Below, one piece after another: positions 45,768 to 56,647 of a stretch of 64,000 nucleotides of DNA. The notes below the pieces were generated by a model. That model searched no databases. It saw only the letters and a program-made list of their open reading frames with translations, and was not told where the DNA came from. Each line of letters starts with the position of its first letter. The stretch's first letter is position 1. A program made the translations under genes and the position numbers. The DNA is from Neofusicoccum parvum (Eukaryota; Ascomycota; Dothideomycetes; Botryosphaeriales; Botryosphaeriaceae): assembly GCA_020912385.1 (NCBI GenBank), contig CP087220.1:434001-498000 (forward strand). Direction: 5' to 3'.

Positions 45768-47755
45768 TTCAGCCAGATCCTCTTTTCAACGCCGTTGACA
45801 ACAGCTTCGCCATTCATGACGCCTTGAACGTAACAGTCTCCAACTACACAATATCTAGAGAGGCCATCAGATCGTCCCTTTTCTTCTGAGCCAGAGTGCG
45901 GTGTCCCTGCTCTGTGCGGTGTCGACCTCCCAGAGGACTTCTGAAGAGGCCGCAGAATGAAAGGGACTCTACCACCAAAAAGAATCCAGACCTCATCACC
46001 AGGGATCATATTGGAAGGACCAAAGCCGATCAGACCACTTTCGGTAGTGAAGAACCTTCTCCTGAGAATATGGAAGTCAATGTTGGAGACCAGCACCGAT
46101 TGGGTCTTCCGCGAAACCTGCCGAAGGTCGAATACCCATTCTTTCAACGTGTCGAGGACTTGCGTTTCCGGCTCTTGCAGGACCTCCGTGTCTGGATTCA
46201 GGTATCGATTTCCCAGGATAACTCTCAGAAAAGCTTCCCTCAAGGTCCCGCCAGCTTTGTAGGCAGAGTCCTTGCGGAACCCGAAGTCGATGAGGCGTGA
46301 GCACTGGAGAAGGTAGTCTCTCACCCTCTCATAGCCATTGAACTCGAGGAATACCGGGCAAACTGCCGCGACTTTACTGACTTTGAACCCGGACATTGCG
46401 ATTGTTCGTGAGCTGATGATTTGGACGGAAGCCGGGATAGATCCACATGCGCTGTACGTTCTTCGCTTTCGTTCTCTCAGGCCCTCCGTCTCCTGTTGGT
46501 ATCGATTCCTTTCCTTGTCAAAACTTCTGGCCCAGGATGGGAAGCTGTTAACATGGATGTTTTTGCTATCTCCATACATAATTGCTAGGGAGTTTTCTTC
46601 ATGAATGGATGTGAGAATTCGGGTGCTCAGTCTTCTATTGAGCTCTTCGGTTTCGATTCCATAATCAGCTGTCAATAGTCTCCTGTCTGATGGAAAAAGC
46701 CCGAGAAGTGCGTACACCTTGTCTCGTTGATCTCCCGCTTTGCGGGCGCTGAATCTCCGGGACAGCCGGAGGAATTCCATTTCCTGTGGATTCGACAACA
46801 TCTTTCGCGTATCCTCGAGCACGTGCAGGTCTCTTTCAAATCCGGCCAATATATCGAATGTGGCGAGCCCGTGCGTTGGAAACTGCAACGATCGAAAGAT
46901 GTCCTTGTGTATTGAATAGCAGCAGTTGTTGCTATGGTGGTGCATGTTCCGACATGCATTGATGAATATGTCCAGCGAAACCTGGATGGACTCGCATATA
47001 ATAGTAGCGGATGGTGGCAAGACTGCTTCCTGGACAGTCCAAATCCGATGCCACCATGGGCGGCGCATTATGGCTCCGATAGCTTGTATAGGCTCTACAA
47101 AGCGAGCTTCATCGATGGCCGACGGCGACGTCAAATTGGTGAAGCCTGGAATCTCGTACAAGTGGGTCCCATTGGCCAGTATGTGAAGAAGAGCAAATCC
47201 TTCTGAAATCCTTGGGCGCCGTCCATGCCAACAGCACTTGCGGTCAGTCTTTCCGCGATCGGCTTTCCTTGGTCCATACTCTGAAATTGGTTCAAAACTG
47301 GCTTGCTGCATCTTGCATTGACCATACGCCTTTGCCTCACACCATTTGTCACTGTCTTCCGACTTCTCGCCAATCCACAAAAGCCCCGTCTTGCAGGACT
47401 TATAAATCTCGCCCATCATATCAACCTGCCATGACTTTTCGGCGTTGTCTTTCTGATTGATACAGAGAGCGTCGACCCAAAGATCGCGGTGGCCAATTTG
47501 CTGTCGCAAGTGTCTGAGTGCAGACCCCAAATTGACGGTCACCTCAAAGTACCTTCCGCCAAGAAAAATGGTTTCCGTATTCTCTGGATCGCCCCATACA
47601 TAGGAGAGAGTATCGTAGTCTGGTGGATTTTTCAACGAGACCACTTGCATCTTGCATGAAATGGGGTCATCCCAAAACCCGGGCATGAGAGATACGAGAC
47701 GGATCTCACCGTTGCTCTTTTCAACCGGATGGCGTTCGTAAATTTCCGAAGTCAT
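45764..47755 (-). CDS. HET-domain (heterokaryon incompatibility) protein 3
   Basis: Single exon, 663 residues from ATG 47755 to TAG 45764; the open frame extends upstream but without another ATG. HET motifs are PPDYDTLSYVWGDPENT at about 46-62, RDLWVDALCINQKDN at about 90-104 and RPWWHRIWTVQEAVLPP. The C terminus has PGDEVWILFGGRVPFILRP and YCVVGDCYVQGVMNGE. It parallels HET protein 1 block by block (LMPGFWDD against LLPGMWDD, MMGEIYKSC against LMGEIYRNC), so the two are paralogues, one with and one without an intron. Expected role is cell death on non-self recognition. Its 3' end abuts the frame-broken remnant. Confidence 0.93.
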   Translation of the reverse strand: MTSEIYERHPVEKSNGEIRLVSLMPGFWDDPISCKMQVVSLKNPPDYDTLSYVWGDPENTETIFLGGRYFEVTVNLGSALRHLRQQIGHRDLWVDALCINQKDNAEKSWQVDMMGEIYKSCKTGLLWIGEKSEDSDKWCEAKAYGQCKMQQASFEPISEYGPRKADRGKTDRKCCWHGRRPRISEGFALLHILANGTHLYEIPGFTNLTSPSAIDEARFVEPIQAIGAIMRRPWWHRIWTVQEAVLPPSATIICESIQVSLDIFINACRNMHHHSNNCCYSIHKDIFRSLQFPTHGLATFDILAGFERDLHVLEDTRKMLSNPQEMEFLRLSRRFSARKAGDQRDKVYALLGLFPSDRRLLTADYGIETEELNRRLSTRILTSIHEENSLAIMYGDSKNIHVNSFPSWARSFDKERNRYQQETEGLRERKRRTYSACGSIPASVQIISSRTIAMSGFKVSKVAAVCPVFLEFNGYERVRDYLLQCSRLIDFGFRKDSAYKAGGTLREAFLRVILGNRYLNPDTEVLQEPETQVLDTLKEWVFDLRQVSRKTQSVLVSNIDFHILRRRFFTTESGLIGFGPSNMIPGDEVWILFGGRVPFILRPLQKSSGRSTPHRAGTPHSGSEEKGRSDGLSRYCVVGDCYVQGVMNGEAVVNGVEKRIWLN

Positions 47756-47891
47756 GATAGGCGGGTTCCGGCTACAGCAAAGGGGTAAATGGTGTAAGTG
47801 TCGGAATAGACGTCGTGAAATTCTTGAAAGATTCAGACAAAGCAGAACTGTGCCGTGTGAGATTGGGGAGCGGCGGGGTAATCCAAGGCTG

Positions 47892-47906
47892 AGCTGAAGT
47901 TCAGCT
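47892..47906. promoter_or_regulatory. Dyad element copy 1 (7-1-7 inverted repeat)
   Basis: AGCTGAA-G-TTCAGCT, a perfect inverted repeat around one base. It shares the core CTGAA-N-TTCAG with the two copies at 48324-48345. It is 137 bases upstream of the HET 3 start. Confidence 0.45.
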
Positions 47907-48323
47907 GCACGGATAAGCAACAAGGCTCTCCCAAGAGCCAATCGGAAGAATATTGGAAGTTACGCGAAACCATGACATCATGCAAAGATTCTCTCAGCCC
48001 ACGTCGGGACGTATTTTGATGATTCCTGGTGCGAGCGTCCCACGGATAACCTACCCGGCGGAAACTGCGGAGGCTGACATTGCTTACACCACTGCACAGG
48101 ATATCTCGTGCGAGCACATGCTTACCAATACATATATGTCAGCGGACCCGAGTTCCGTAGTGCGGATTTACCGTACACCAGCAACCGTGCCATTATCTTA
48201 ATCACCTAATGAGGAGCCATTGCACTACTGCATGCAACCACCGAATCGATGCTGGATTTACGAAAAGCTTACACGTTACACTTTCTGTAGCCCTTTCTGT
48301 CTCACAAAGTTCCGTTGTTCCAC

Positions 48324-48345
48324 CTGAAATTCAGCTGAAATTCAG
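48324..48345. promoter_or_regulatory. Dyad element copies 2 and 3, directly abutting
   Basis: CTGAAATTCAG occurs twice head-to-tail with no spacer (48324-48334 and 48335-48345), about 140 bases upstream of the VOC gene start. The spacing of GAA and TTC is one base, unlike the two bases of a heat-shock element. Confidence 0.5.
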
Positions 48346-48482
48346 CCGTGGAAGAGTATGTTCCCGATCCGCGCTGAAGTGTCCTACTTAAGGCAATGCG
48401 CCCCAGCTCGCAATACCATCGTCAACAGCATCCTACCTTTTCTTAATCACTTTGCGACACCCAAGCCATCTCTAAATCCACC

Positions 48483-49070
48483 ATGACGCCTTCTTTATCG
48501 AACCCCGGCACCACTGTCACCAAACCCGCCTACCTGGCCCATATCGTTCTCCAAACCCAGCCATCCAACCTCCAATCCATGGTCTCCTTCTACAAGACCT
48601 TCCTCAACGCCACAGCCAGCTACGAGAACGAGTTCGCATCCTTTTTAACATACGACTCGGAGCATCACCGCATCGCCATCGTTGCCACTCCCAACGGCAC
48701 CCCCAAAGTTCCCACCGCCGCCGGCCTCGCCCACGTTGCTTTCACCTTCAACACTCTTTCCGACCTCGCGTTGGCATACCTGCAGCGCAAGGCGCACGGA
48801 ATGGAGCCTTCCGGGTGCATCAATCATGGTCCGACGACCAGCATGTACTACCGTGACCCGGACGGGAATCAGATTGAGACGCAGGTGGACAACTTCGACA
48901 CTGCGGAGGAGGCGAGTGAGTACATGAGCTCGGAGGCATTCAGAATCAATCCTGTCGGCGCTGATTTTGAGCCGGAGGAGTTGGTCAGGAGGCTTAAGGC
49001 TGGGGAGGATGAGCGAGAGATCAAGAGACCTGTTGATGTTGGGCCGAGGTCTCTGGAATCCGTCCTCTGA
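48483..49070 (+). CDS. VOC-superfamily protein, extradiol-dioxygenase-like
   Basis: Single exon, 195 residues (ccaccATGa). A paired beta-alpha-beta-beta-beta arrangement is suggested by LAHIVLQT with His20, GLAHVAFTF with His84 and YYRDPDGNQIETQ with Glu132. Two His and one Glu at these places match the Fe(II) facial triad of type I extradiol dioxygenases; glyoxalases of the same fold use a different set. A ring-cleaving dioxygenase of catechol-type compounds is therefore possible. Fungal relatives are often annotated as biphenyl-2,3-diol 1,2-dioxygenase-like without proof. The C-terminal 55 residues are charged and probably outside the fold. It is divergent from HET 3. Confidence 0.85.
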   Translation: MTPSLSNPGTTVTKPAYLAHIVLQTQPSNLQSMVSFYKTFLNATASYENEFASFLTYDSEHHRIAIVATPNGTPKVPTAAGLAHVAFTFNTLSDLALAYLQRKAHGMEPSGCINHGPTTSMYYRDPDGNQIETQVDNFDTAEEASEYMSSEAFRINPVGADFEPEELVRRLKAGEDEREIKRPVDVGPRSLESVL

Positions 49071-49174
49071 TGAAAAATGAGGCTTCAGCATGATGTGGCA
49101 CTATAGTCTTTAGGTCCTCCTCTCACGATGTTTCACAATGTCAGTCAGTACCAAGCTTGCCAAAATCGACGGTT

Positions 49175-49835
49175 TCATTTCCCGTTATCGAATTCCATAC
49201 AGTCATCATCAATAATAAGTTCTCGTGAGTAAAATAGGCCGTTCCCTAGTTCTCGTGACATATCCATGTCATATCCGTAATCTTTAAATACCTTGTCAAT
49301 GGCGTCTTCTCTAAATGTACATCCAACACGTGTTATGCCATTGGCTAGCCTTTCGTTTACGGCTGGAGGCTGCCTCAGAAAACTGCTGAGCGTGGCTTGA
49401 TCTCTGCATCTGGGTCTAAACTTCTGCGTTAGCCTAGATGATGTCAGGACTAAAATAAAAGACCCACCTGTTGGTCGTATTGCCACTTGAAGTGGCACGC
49501 AGCCCCGTCAGACGCTTATGCGGGGCAGCCAGTTGCCCGTATGGCTCCGTTAGATGCCTGTGACCCGGCTGTCTGTATTGCCCCGCATGATGCCGTTGTG
49601 GCTCCGGATGACCAGTTGCATCAGGTATAATAGCGTCTTTGCAGTAAAAGTCCCGGACGTGATTACAATGGATGCAAGCGGAGTAGAGCGCACTAATCAT
49701 GGGGCCGAAACCGCATGTGCAGCAAAAGTATATTGGCGTTACAGGCTGGTCGCCTCGAGGCTTCCCGCATGGTTGGCAGGAGTTTGTTGTGCGCGTAATC
49801 ATGAGAGGAATTGTCGCGTTATCCGGGCAAGACAT
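49175..49835 (-). CDS. Small fungal zinc-ribbon-like protein; frame interrupted near 49470
   Basis: The first part (ATG 49835) has paired Cys: SCQPCGKP, YFCCTCGFGPM, ACIHCNHVRDFYC, a pattern common in small fungal proteins of unknown function. Its frame runs into RWVFYFS and a stop. A second frame, 49498-49175, reads KFRPRCRDQATLSSFLRQPP then VNERLANGITRVGCTFREDA and looks coding. A GTGGGT donor at about 49468 and either TAG or CAG about 34 or 44 bases on could join them; the 34-base intron keeps the second frame but is shorter than usual, while the 44-base one ends the protein soon after. A real one-base shift is the other explanation. The gene is supported; the exact structure is not. Confidence 0.55.
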
Positions 49836-50842
49836 GGTGAACAGGCGCAGTAAGGGTTCCGAACTTTCAGAGGCTGAGGTTCGGAATATTCCTTAGACCC
49901 CGTTGTTCCGTTTAAATATTGCCATTCCGACGTGGCTTGTCTACGAATGATCTGCTGGGAGCGGTAATGCGCATCCGCGCACACAAATGAGTGCTCAATC
50001 ACTGGCAAGGCCCCAAGAAGATGGCCGGCCGCCGTAAAGTTGTTGCCACATCCACCTACAATGACCACGAATCAGAGGCCACAACTTGGCTATGAGAGGT
50101 AATGACTGAAGTCAACTTTTCTGCATCAGGTGTAAAGGTAGACTTGTGCGCGGGGTATTATAAGTCCTGCTTTTGAATTACGCGGCTCATCCAGTCTTGT
50201 AAGTCTCAAAGGCGAACTCCTCCCCAAAGATATTCGCATCTGCGCATTTCTCAGCGTCCAATCACTACCCTGGTAGGCGGTAATCAGCGGCCACTAGCCC
50301 CACACGGCTCAGAAGGGCGGCCTCAGTAAAGTGGGCTGTGCGGGTCATGGCATCCAAGTGAGCCGGGCGAAAGATCTAGTCACTTTCCGATTCACGCGTG
50401 GCACTTCATGTCCTCAGACTGGGTTTGGGTGACGGCAAGCCGTAAACGTATACATTCCGGATTCCGGATTCCGGGGTTGACCCATGCAATTGCGACACGA
50501 AACAGTCCGTGATGCGTGCGTGGCTTGCAGCAGTTCGCATCCCAGTTTTGCGCGGATGCGCACAGTTTCTTGAAGCAACAGCATCTGGAATCGCGCGCAC
50601 CGTCTCACACAGAACTTCCAGAGAGCCTCAAGGACTATTTCTCACTGCGCGAACGTATGTTTGTCTCCCACGGCATTCGACCGTCTTAATTTTCTCCGAC
50701 AAGGCTGAGGCTCTCCTTCAACATCCCTGTCAGTTACTTCAGCCTCATACCTTGCACATCACACTCAGGCATCTTGTTCTTCTCTTGCTGGTCCCGTGTC
50801 TTCGTCTCAACACTGGATGCCATTTCCCGCGCTTCAACCCCC
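49836..50842. other. Divergent intergenic region, zinc-ribbon / nuclear protein genes
   Basis: 1.0 kb. It contains a short tandem repeat at 50454-50474 (separate entry). No gene seen. Confidence 0.45.
50454..50474. repeat. Tandem ATTCCGG x3
   Basis: Three perfect head-to-tail copies of a 7-base unit, 370 bases upstream of the C2H2-like protein gene. TCCGGA within the array is palindromic. Confidence 0.85.
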
Positions 50843-53800
50843 ATGGAAGACTACCGGTCGTCGTTCCAGCACCCAGCTGGAGCAACAGATACGAACTACC
50901 TTCTCTGTGGTATTGGTGAGGCAACTGCATCCGAGGAATCCATGGGCCAGAAGCAGTGGATCAATGCCTCCAACAATAATCGCAGAACAGAAACTTCAAG
51001 AAGACGGCTTTTGCCTCTGGACCGCTACACCAATGGGGGCCAAAATCTGCTTCACTGCGGTGCTTCTTCCGCCTCACGAGACTCAAGCAGTAGCCAGCCT
51101 CCAGACCATTTTCTTTCAAGCCCGAACCATACTTCAGGGTACATTCAAGAGACGGTTGTGACGCTCCTAAATACTGGTCGAGATCGTGGCCCGCTAAGTC
51201 CGGCATGGGCAGAGGATCAATTTGTCATGGAGCAACCACCACGTACTAATAGTCCAGTCTCTTATGGGCCGGAACCCGGGAACTTCACAGTGGACCCGGA
51301 CGACCATACTGCATGTGGGAGATGCCCACTGGGTAATGACTCAGGGTTGGGATTGTTTGGACCAGTGCCGCCCTATCTTTCGTTCGGGCCGCGAAATCTG
51401 CCAACACCGCCGTCAAGTGACTATCAGCTTCAGGAGTTCGAATCTCATCCAATCGCGTTATTGGGGCACAACTCTTCCCCTCGCTTACGAGGTTGCTACC
51501 CAATCATGCATACTGTCATGGCAATGAAGCGGCTACGCAACGTGTCACCACACGGACACGCCAATCACAGCCCCATTTGCACGATGCCTTGCAATGGCAG
51601 CAATTCAATCTTGCATGACATGGATGTCGACTCACATACCTCTTTGGAGCTCCGTAAAGAACCAATCGGCGTTATCCCATGTAATGGATCTTTCAGTTTC
51701 CTTCCCGAACAGGAGGACCCCGCGTGGACTCGTACCCTGTCAAGTTACTCCAACGATTCCGCATATGAGTCTGCGACGAGCACTGCACATTTGGAGCAGT
51801 TCACCCACTCTCATATTCCCAGGGTTTCTAGTCCACTCCGTAACGACCTTGTGAGTGCCTTCAAGTCAGGGGCGCAGGCATCAACAATGCCCACTACTTC
51901 CGATCCGGCTACACCCCATTTCGGACTCTTTATTGATCCTCATCCAAAAGAATCCTCCGCAAACTCTCACATGTTTGATGATCGTCTCGACTCTGAGTTC
52001 GAACCAAACCGAGACGATCACGAGCATACGGTCCACGGCATCGATCACACACAGCAAGCTTCAACACACACGTGCAAGGACACGATGAGCGAGGCAGATC
52101 CACTCCGGTCATCCGAAGAGACAGGAAAGGCCATCTCCGCCCGAAAATCTTTCTCAGAATCTCCCATGATCGGGGAAAGTGGGGTCAAGCAAGCCAGCCT
52201 AGAAATCCATACTGCTGGATTCCAAGTTGCGCGTGATTCTTCCGAGACACCAGACCGCCACACCCTGCTCCTTCGGCCATCTCCCCGAGATTCCATCGCG
52301 ATCGTTCCAGGCTCTGATACTTTGGACAAGTTTACAAAACCCCTGGATTCATCTGTAGCACTCGGTAGCGACAGCCGAGTCTTGAGCAGTACCTCAAGTA
52401 TTGCACGAAGACCGAGTGCGGACTCCAGCCACTCAGACCGGGAATGCCAATCCGCTTCGTCAGACGCGTCACCAGTATCCTCTGACAGTGAGCTTGTCAA
52501 GCCTATGCCAAAGGCGGAGGTGAGTGAGATGCTTGATCGGATCATGGAAGATTGTAAAGGAATGTTCCACTACTTTTTGGGGCTCGGCATTCAAGACGGT
52601 CTTGATTCCTCTGGCACTTCTGAGTCTGAATATGAGGATGAAGATTCCGACCAGGAAAACGAAGGCTCACCTACCGATCAAATTACCTCACCAATCTCTC
52701 ATAAAACGGGCGCATCACACTCCTCAGGGTCGTCAATACTTGACTCCAAAGTCAAACAACACCCTGCCTCCGGACAACCCAGCAGAGCCAACGAGACCCC
52801 GAGATCAACCTCGTCTGTGAACAGTGCTTCACAGAGCTCCAAACCGGGCAATAAGCGTAAAACAGGTGCAAGCACTTTTGATGATGACAATGGAGAAGGG
52901 AATAACAAGAAGAAGCGAACAGAATACCAGGAGTCAGAGGACCCTGATCGAGCTCGGAAGCTTGCTTGTCCCTTTTTTCAAAGGGATCCATCGCGAAACC
53001 CCAAAGCAAGCTCCTGCTTTTATCCTGGCTTCTCAAGAATTGCACGTCTGAAGTATGTGCACCTTTCAACTCATTACCACCTTTACTTTCGTAAACTATC
53101 AAACCACAAAAGAAAACTCGCTGATTTCCGTAGAGAGCATTTGTACAGAACGCATCTGCAGCCGCCTTACTGCGTGCGATGCTATCAGACCTTCAATGAT
53201 CAGGAGGATTTGAATGAGCATCATCTTGCCCAAGAAAGATGCTCCCAGCTACCTGAAAGGGTGGTCATAGATGGTATCACTCCACAGCAAGAGAAACTGC
53301 TTCGTAACAGGCAGAAGAAAGAGGGAGTTATCACTGAGGAAGACAAGTGGGCCTACGTCTATCGCATCTTGTTCCCTGATGATGAAACAGTTCCATCAGC
53401 ATGTAAGTGCCTCTTACTCTCTTTTACTTCTTCAAGCCTGAGACTCCGGGGCGAATGATGGTAAGCCAGAGTTGACTGATTTCGTAGACTGTGACCACAT
53501 TCAGGCGGTTCAACTCTCCCCAGACTCAATAAGTCTCCGTGAATTCGAAATTTACAGTCACCGCGAACTGCCCAGGCTCGTCAGAGAGCAACTTGAATTA
53601 TTTGCTCAGACTGAAGCAGAGCTGATGGAGGAAAGGCTGCGAAGTCACATGGTCGAAGCCACTCGCCTTGCGGCTGAACAACTTTTCCTCGCCTGGCGCA
53701 GCAGAACTGCAAGTTTTGAGGGTGCCACGCCCAGCCATGAGTCCAGGGCTCCACCAACGCCAATAATTAGTACTGACAGAGCATTGCAACCGGTCCAAAA

Positions 53801-54311
53801 TACCCCTCAAAGCCGTGTTTCCCTCGAAAACTACATGGCTCTACCTCCTCCTCCCGCCCCGGGAACAATCGATCCAAGGGCCTCGGTGGCCCAATCCCGG
53901 ATCTTCAATAGTCAAGATGACACCGCCGCCACGAATGACAGCCAATCTGACTCCGCATACGGCACACAGCCATCTAACTCAAACTTCGCTTGCCCATCTC
54001 CCCAGCCTCTACCCGAGTGCGTCACTCAGCAAGGAAGCTTCGGTAACCGCGACGCGCCATCTTTCCACCAAACCCAGGTTACCGCTGGACCACATCTCCC
54101 AACGATCCCCAACACTTTCAGCCCAAGCGAAATGCAAGCACCATATTCCTTATGGATGGACGAATCTAGCCGGCTGACCCTGGACGGGGCATACAATTTT
54201 TATGACAATCAGAACATGCTTTCCGACCAGGATGATCCCAACAACCCGACTTTGATGCAGCATTACCACTATTCTCAGATGGATGGCGATGCTACGGAGA
54301 GGCGGCCTTGA
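50843..54311 (+). CDS. Large C2H2-like zinc-finger fungal protein, probable nuclear regulator
   Basis: Exons 50843..53052, 53134..53402 and 53488..54311 give 1100 residues. The first intron (81 bases) joins ARLK to EHLYRTH, a conserved join; the second (85 bases) restores SAYCDHIQ. Residues about 1-700 are low-complexity Ser/Thr/Pro/Asp with acidic runs. At about 705-775 is a Cys/His block, LACPFFQRDP, SSCFYPGF, LKEHLYRTH, PYCVRCYQTF, DLNEHHLAQERC, typical of a fungal family with one to two atypical C2H2 fingers. A Glu-rich helical part follows (REQLELFAQTEAELMEE). A KKKR-type basic patch just before the finger block would suit nuclear import. No specific regulator is recognised. Confidence 0.84.
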
Positions 54312-55028
54312 GCCACCTCCAATCTCAACCAGTTTTTATTGGACTGTAGGTGTCAGGTACTTGGTTTCTCTTCTCAGCGAGCTTTGTCGATTAGATGACT
54401 GTGTACTCGCCTGTCTATCTTTAGCAAAATTGACTCTACCTTACAAGTTGGAGACACGGTAGTCTCAAAAAGATTCTTTTCTACTGCCACGTGATCTTTC
54501 CAGCTTCTCCCCTCAGAGTTTGCTCATAAGATACAATGGTACAGACCCCTTTCATGCAGACTGCTCATTTTGAAGTATAAGCTGGTGAGGCAGACGCCAA
54601 TTCATATAACTCCATGGAAAAAGACAGCACATCGGGTTGAGTGACTTGAGGAGTATTCCAGGACCTGAGTTGTCACTCTCCGCTGAGAAAAATCGAGGAT
54701 GTATGTATGTTTCCACACCGGCCTTTCACTTTTTCCTTTGGAACAAATCTCACCTGTACTTTCGCTCGGAAATAATCAATACACATCAGAGAAAATCCAT
54801 TCCACTGCAGACAGTACCACAAGCCATCTCTGGCTTCTGATATCAAGTACATAGTGGCCCAGCTTCCGTCATAAAGAACCCATCATCTAAGCCCTTCAAT
54901 AAGCCCATCTCAAGAGAAAAAGAAAACCAGAAGTACATAAAAGCACACTTCTCTTACAACCCGTATACGCCAATCCATGCCGCTTTTTATTGGTCCTTGT
55001 CCTTGCCCATCCAATCTCCTCATTTCCC
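54312..55028. other. Intergenic, convergent 3' flanks
   Basis: 0.7 kb between the C2H2-like gene and eIF2B delta stops, AT-rich, with AATAAGCCC-type sequence at about 54898. No gene seen. Confidence 0.45.
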
Positions 55029-56647
55029 TCAGACATTCGTGCTGATGCGGTGCACGACCGGCACCGAGCTAGGCGGCAAGCTCCCCATCTCCGTGACGAC
55101 CATCTTGACGTACTCAGCGGGCGTGACATCATACAGGATGTTCAGCAGCTGCAGGTGCGGCGTCTCCTTCCACCGCTTCAGCGCACCCTGGCGGCCCTTC
55201 TTCTGCGCGCCTTCCTCCTCCTCCCCGTTGCCCAGGTTCTCGCCGATCCACTCCCCGGCGCCGAGGATCTCGTCCGCGGGCGCGATTTCGTTGTTCACGA
55301 TCGAGTCGAGCGCGACGCGCTCCGTGAACTTGACCGACTCGCAGCACACGATGACGGGGATGTCGCGCTCGTGCGCAAACATGGCGACGATGGCGGTGCC
55401 AACGCGCGAGTAGAGGCGCCCGTTGCTCATCATGGCAGACGCGCCGAGGAAAACCTTGGAGGCTTCTTTGACTGCGTGCGGGGCGGCACCAACGAGGCAG
55501 TAGCTAACCTGGATACCCGCGGCGGCGAGGCTGCGCGCCATTTGCTTGCCCTCGAAGAGCGGCTTGGAGTCGACGACGTTGACGCGGAACTTGCGGCCGT
55601 CTGCGTGGGCGCGGAGGAGGGTCTTCAGAACGATGCTGCTCTTTGCGAAGGTCACGACCACGTCGCCGTCGACGATCTTGGTGCCTGCAGATTCGGAGAT
55701 GACCTCATCTGCTGCGGTGAATTTCTCGCGGATGAAGGTGTCGATGGAAGAGAGTAGGTGGGCCTTTGCGGTAGTCTCGGGAACAGATGGGTCGATCTTG
55801 ATGATGAGGTCCTTCAGCCAGCGAATCGCATTACCCTGGGAAACGGAAAGAGGCCGGCAACTGGAGAGGAAAGAGATTTGAGGTGAAAGGTGATGGGAGG
55901 TGAGATGGCGCGCGAGAGCAGTCCCTGGGGGTGTCGTGTACGAGTCGATAACCTGTGTCACATTATGTTAGCACCCTGGCTTGCCGCGGGCCCCAATCTT
56001 AAAATCAATGGTGAACTTACCGACTTGAAAGCCATAAGCATTGCCACACACCGCGCGTTGCTACCACACACGACATAGCTGCTCATCTGCAGCCCCAACG
56101 CCAAAACCGCAGGATGCACCTCCTTCGGCGCGCCCTCGATCTCATGCCTCCTCGGCTGGCCGTACAGATGGCCAAAAAGCCCAACCTGTTTCTCCGCCAG
56201 CTTCTTCTTCTCACTCTTGACCTCCTTCACTGGACCGCCTGCAGCTCCACTCTGCGACAGCCGCCTCCGCACGGGCAGAGGGCGGTCCTGCTGCTGGCCG
56301 CCCCGCGACCCGCCAGCCTGCTGGCTCTGTTGTCCGCCCTTCTGCTCCTTCTGCTTGCCCTCTTGTTTTTTCTTTTCCGCGGCCGGTGGAGGGCCGCCAC
56401 CACCTGCTGCATCCTTGGCTGCTTTCTCCTGTGCGCGCTTTGCGGCCTTTTCGGCTTTGGCGCGCTTCTTGAGCTCGGCACCCGACAGTTTCTCCTCCTT
56501 CGCCGCAGCCGGTGCGGCACCAGATGCAGCCGCAGGAGTCTGCTCCTTCGACATGCCTGCTGTCTTTGCGTCGGCGGGGGGTGCGGCGGCCGGGGCGGTG
56601 GTTTGGCCGTTGGCGTCTTTGGGCGTGGGGGTGGTGGGGTCAGCCAT
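55029..56647 (-). CDS. GCD2: Translation initiation factor eIF2B subunit delta
   Basis: Exons 56647..56021 and 55952..55029 give 516 residues; the 68-base intron joins MLMAFKS to VIDSYTTPPGTALARHL. eIF2B is the GTP-exchange factor for eIF2; delta belongs to its regulatory alpha/beta/delta core. The N terminus is Ala/Lys/Gln-rich with KKRAKAEKAAKRAQEKAAK, as in Gcd2. The catalytically dead Rossmann-like domain shows NAIRWLKDLIIKIDP, RVNVVDSKPLFEGKQMA, GASAMMSNGRLYSRVGTA and VIVCCESVKFTERVALDSIVNNE. An upstream ATG at 56824 would add 59 residues with little conservation; I prefer 56647 (gcaATGg). The C terminus ends VPVVHRISTNV. Confidence 0.94.

Larger units (their letters stand above)
47756..48482. 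promoter_or_regulatory. Divergent promoter HET 3 / VOC gene
   Basis: 727 bases containing three copies of an 11-base dyad (separate entries). No gene seen. Confidence 0.5.

Noticed and set aside
47892..48345. Heat-shock element reading of the GAA/TTC dyads
   Set aside because: The half-sites are separated by one base instead of two, so the consensus is not met.
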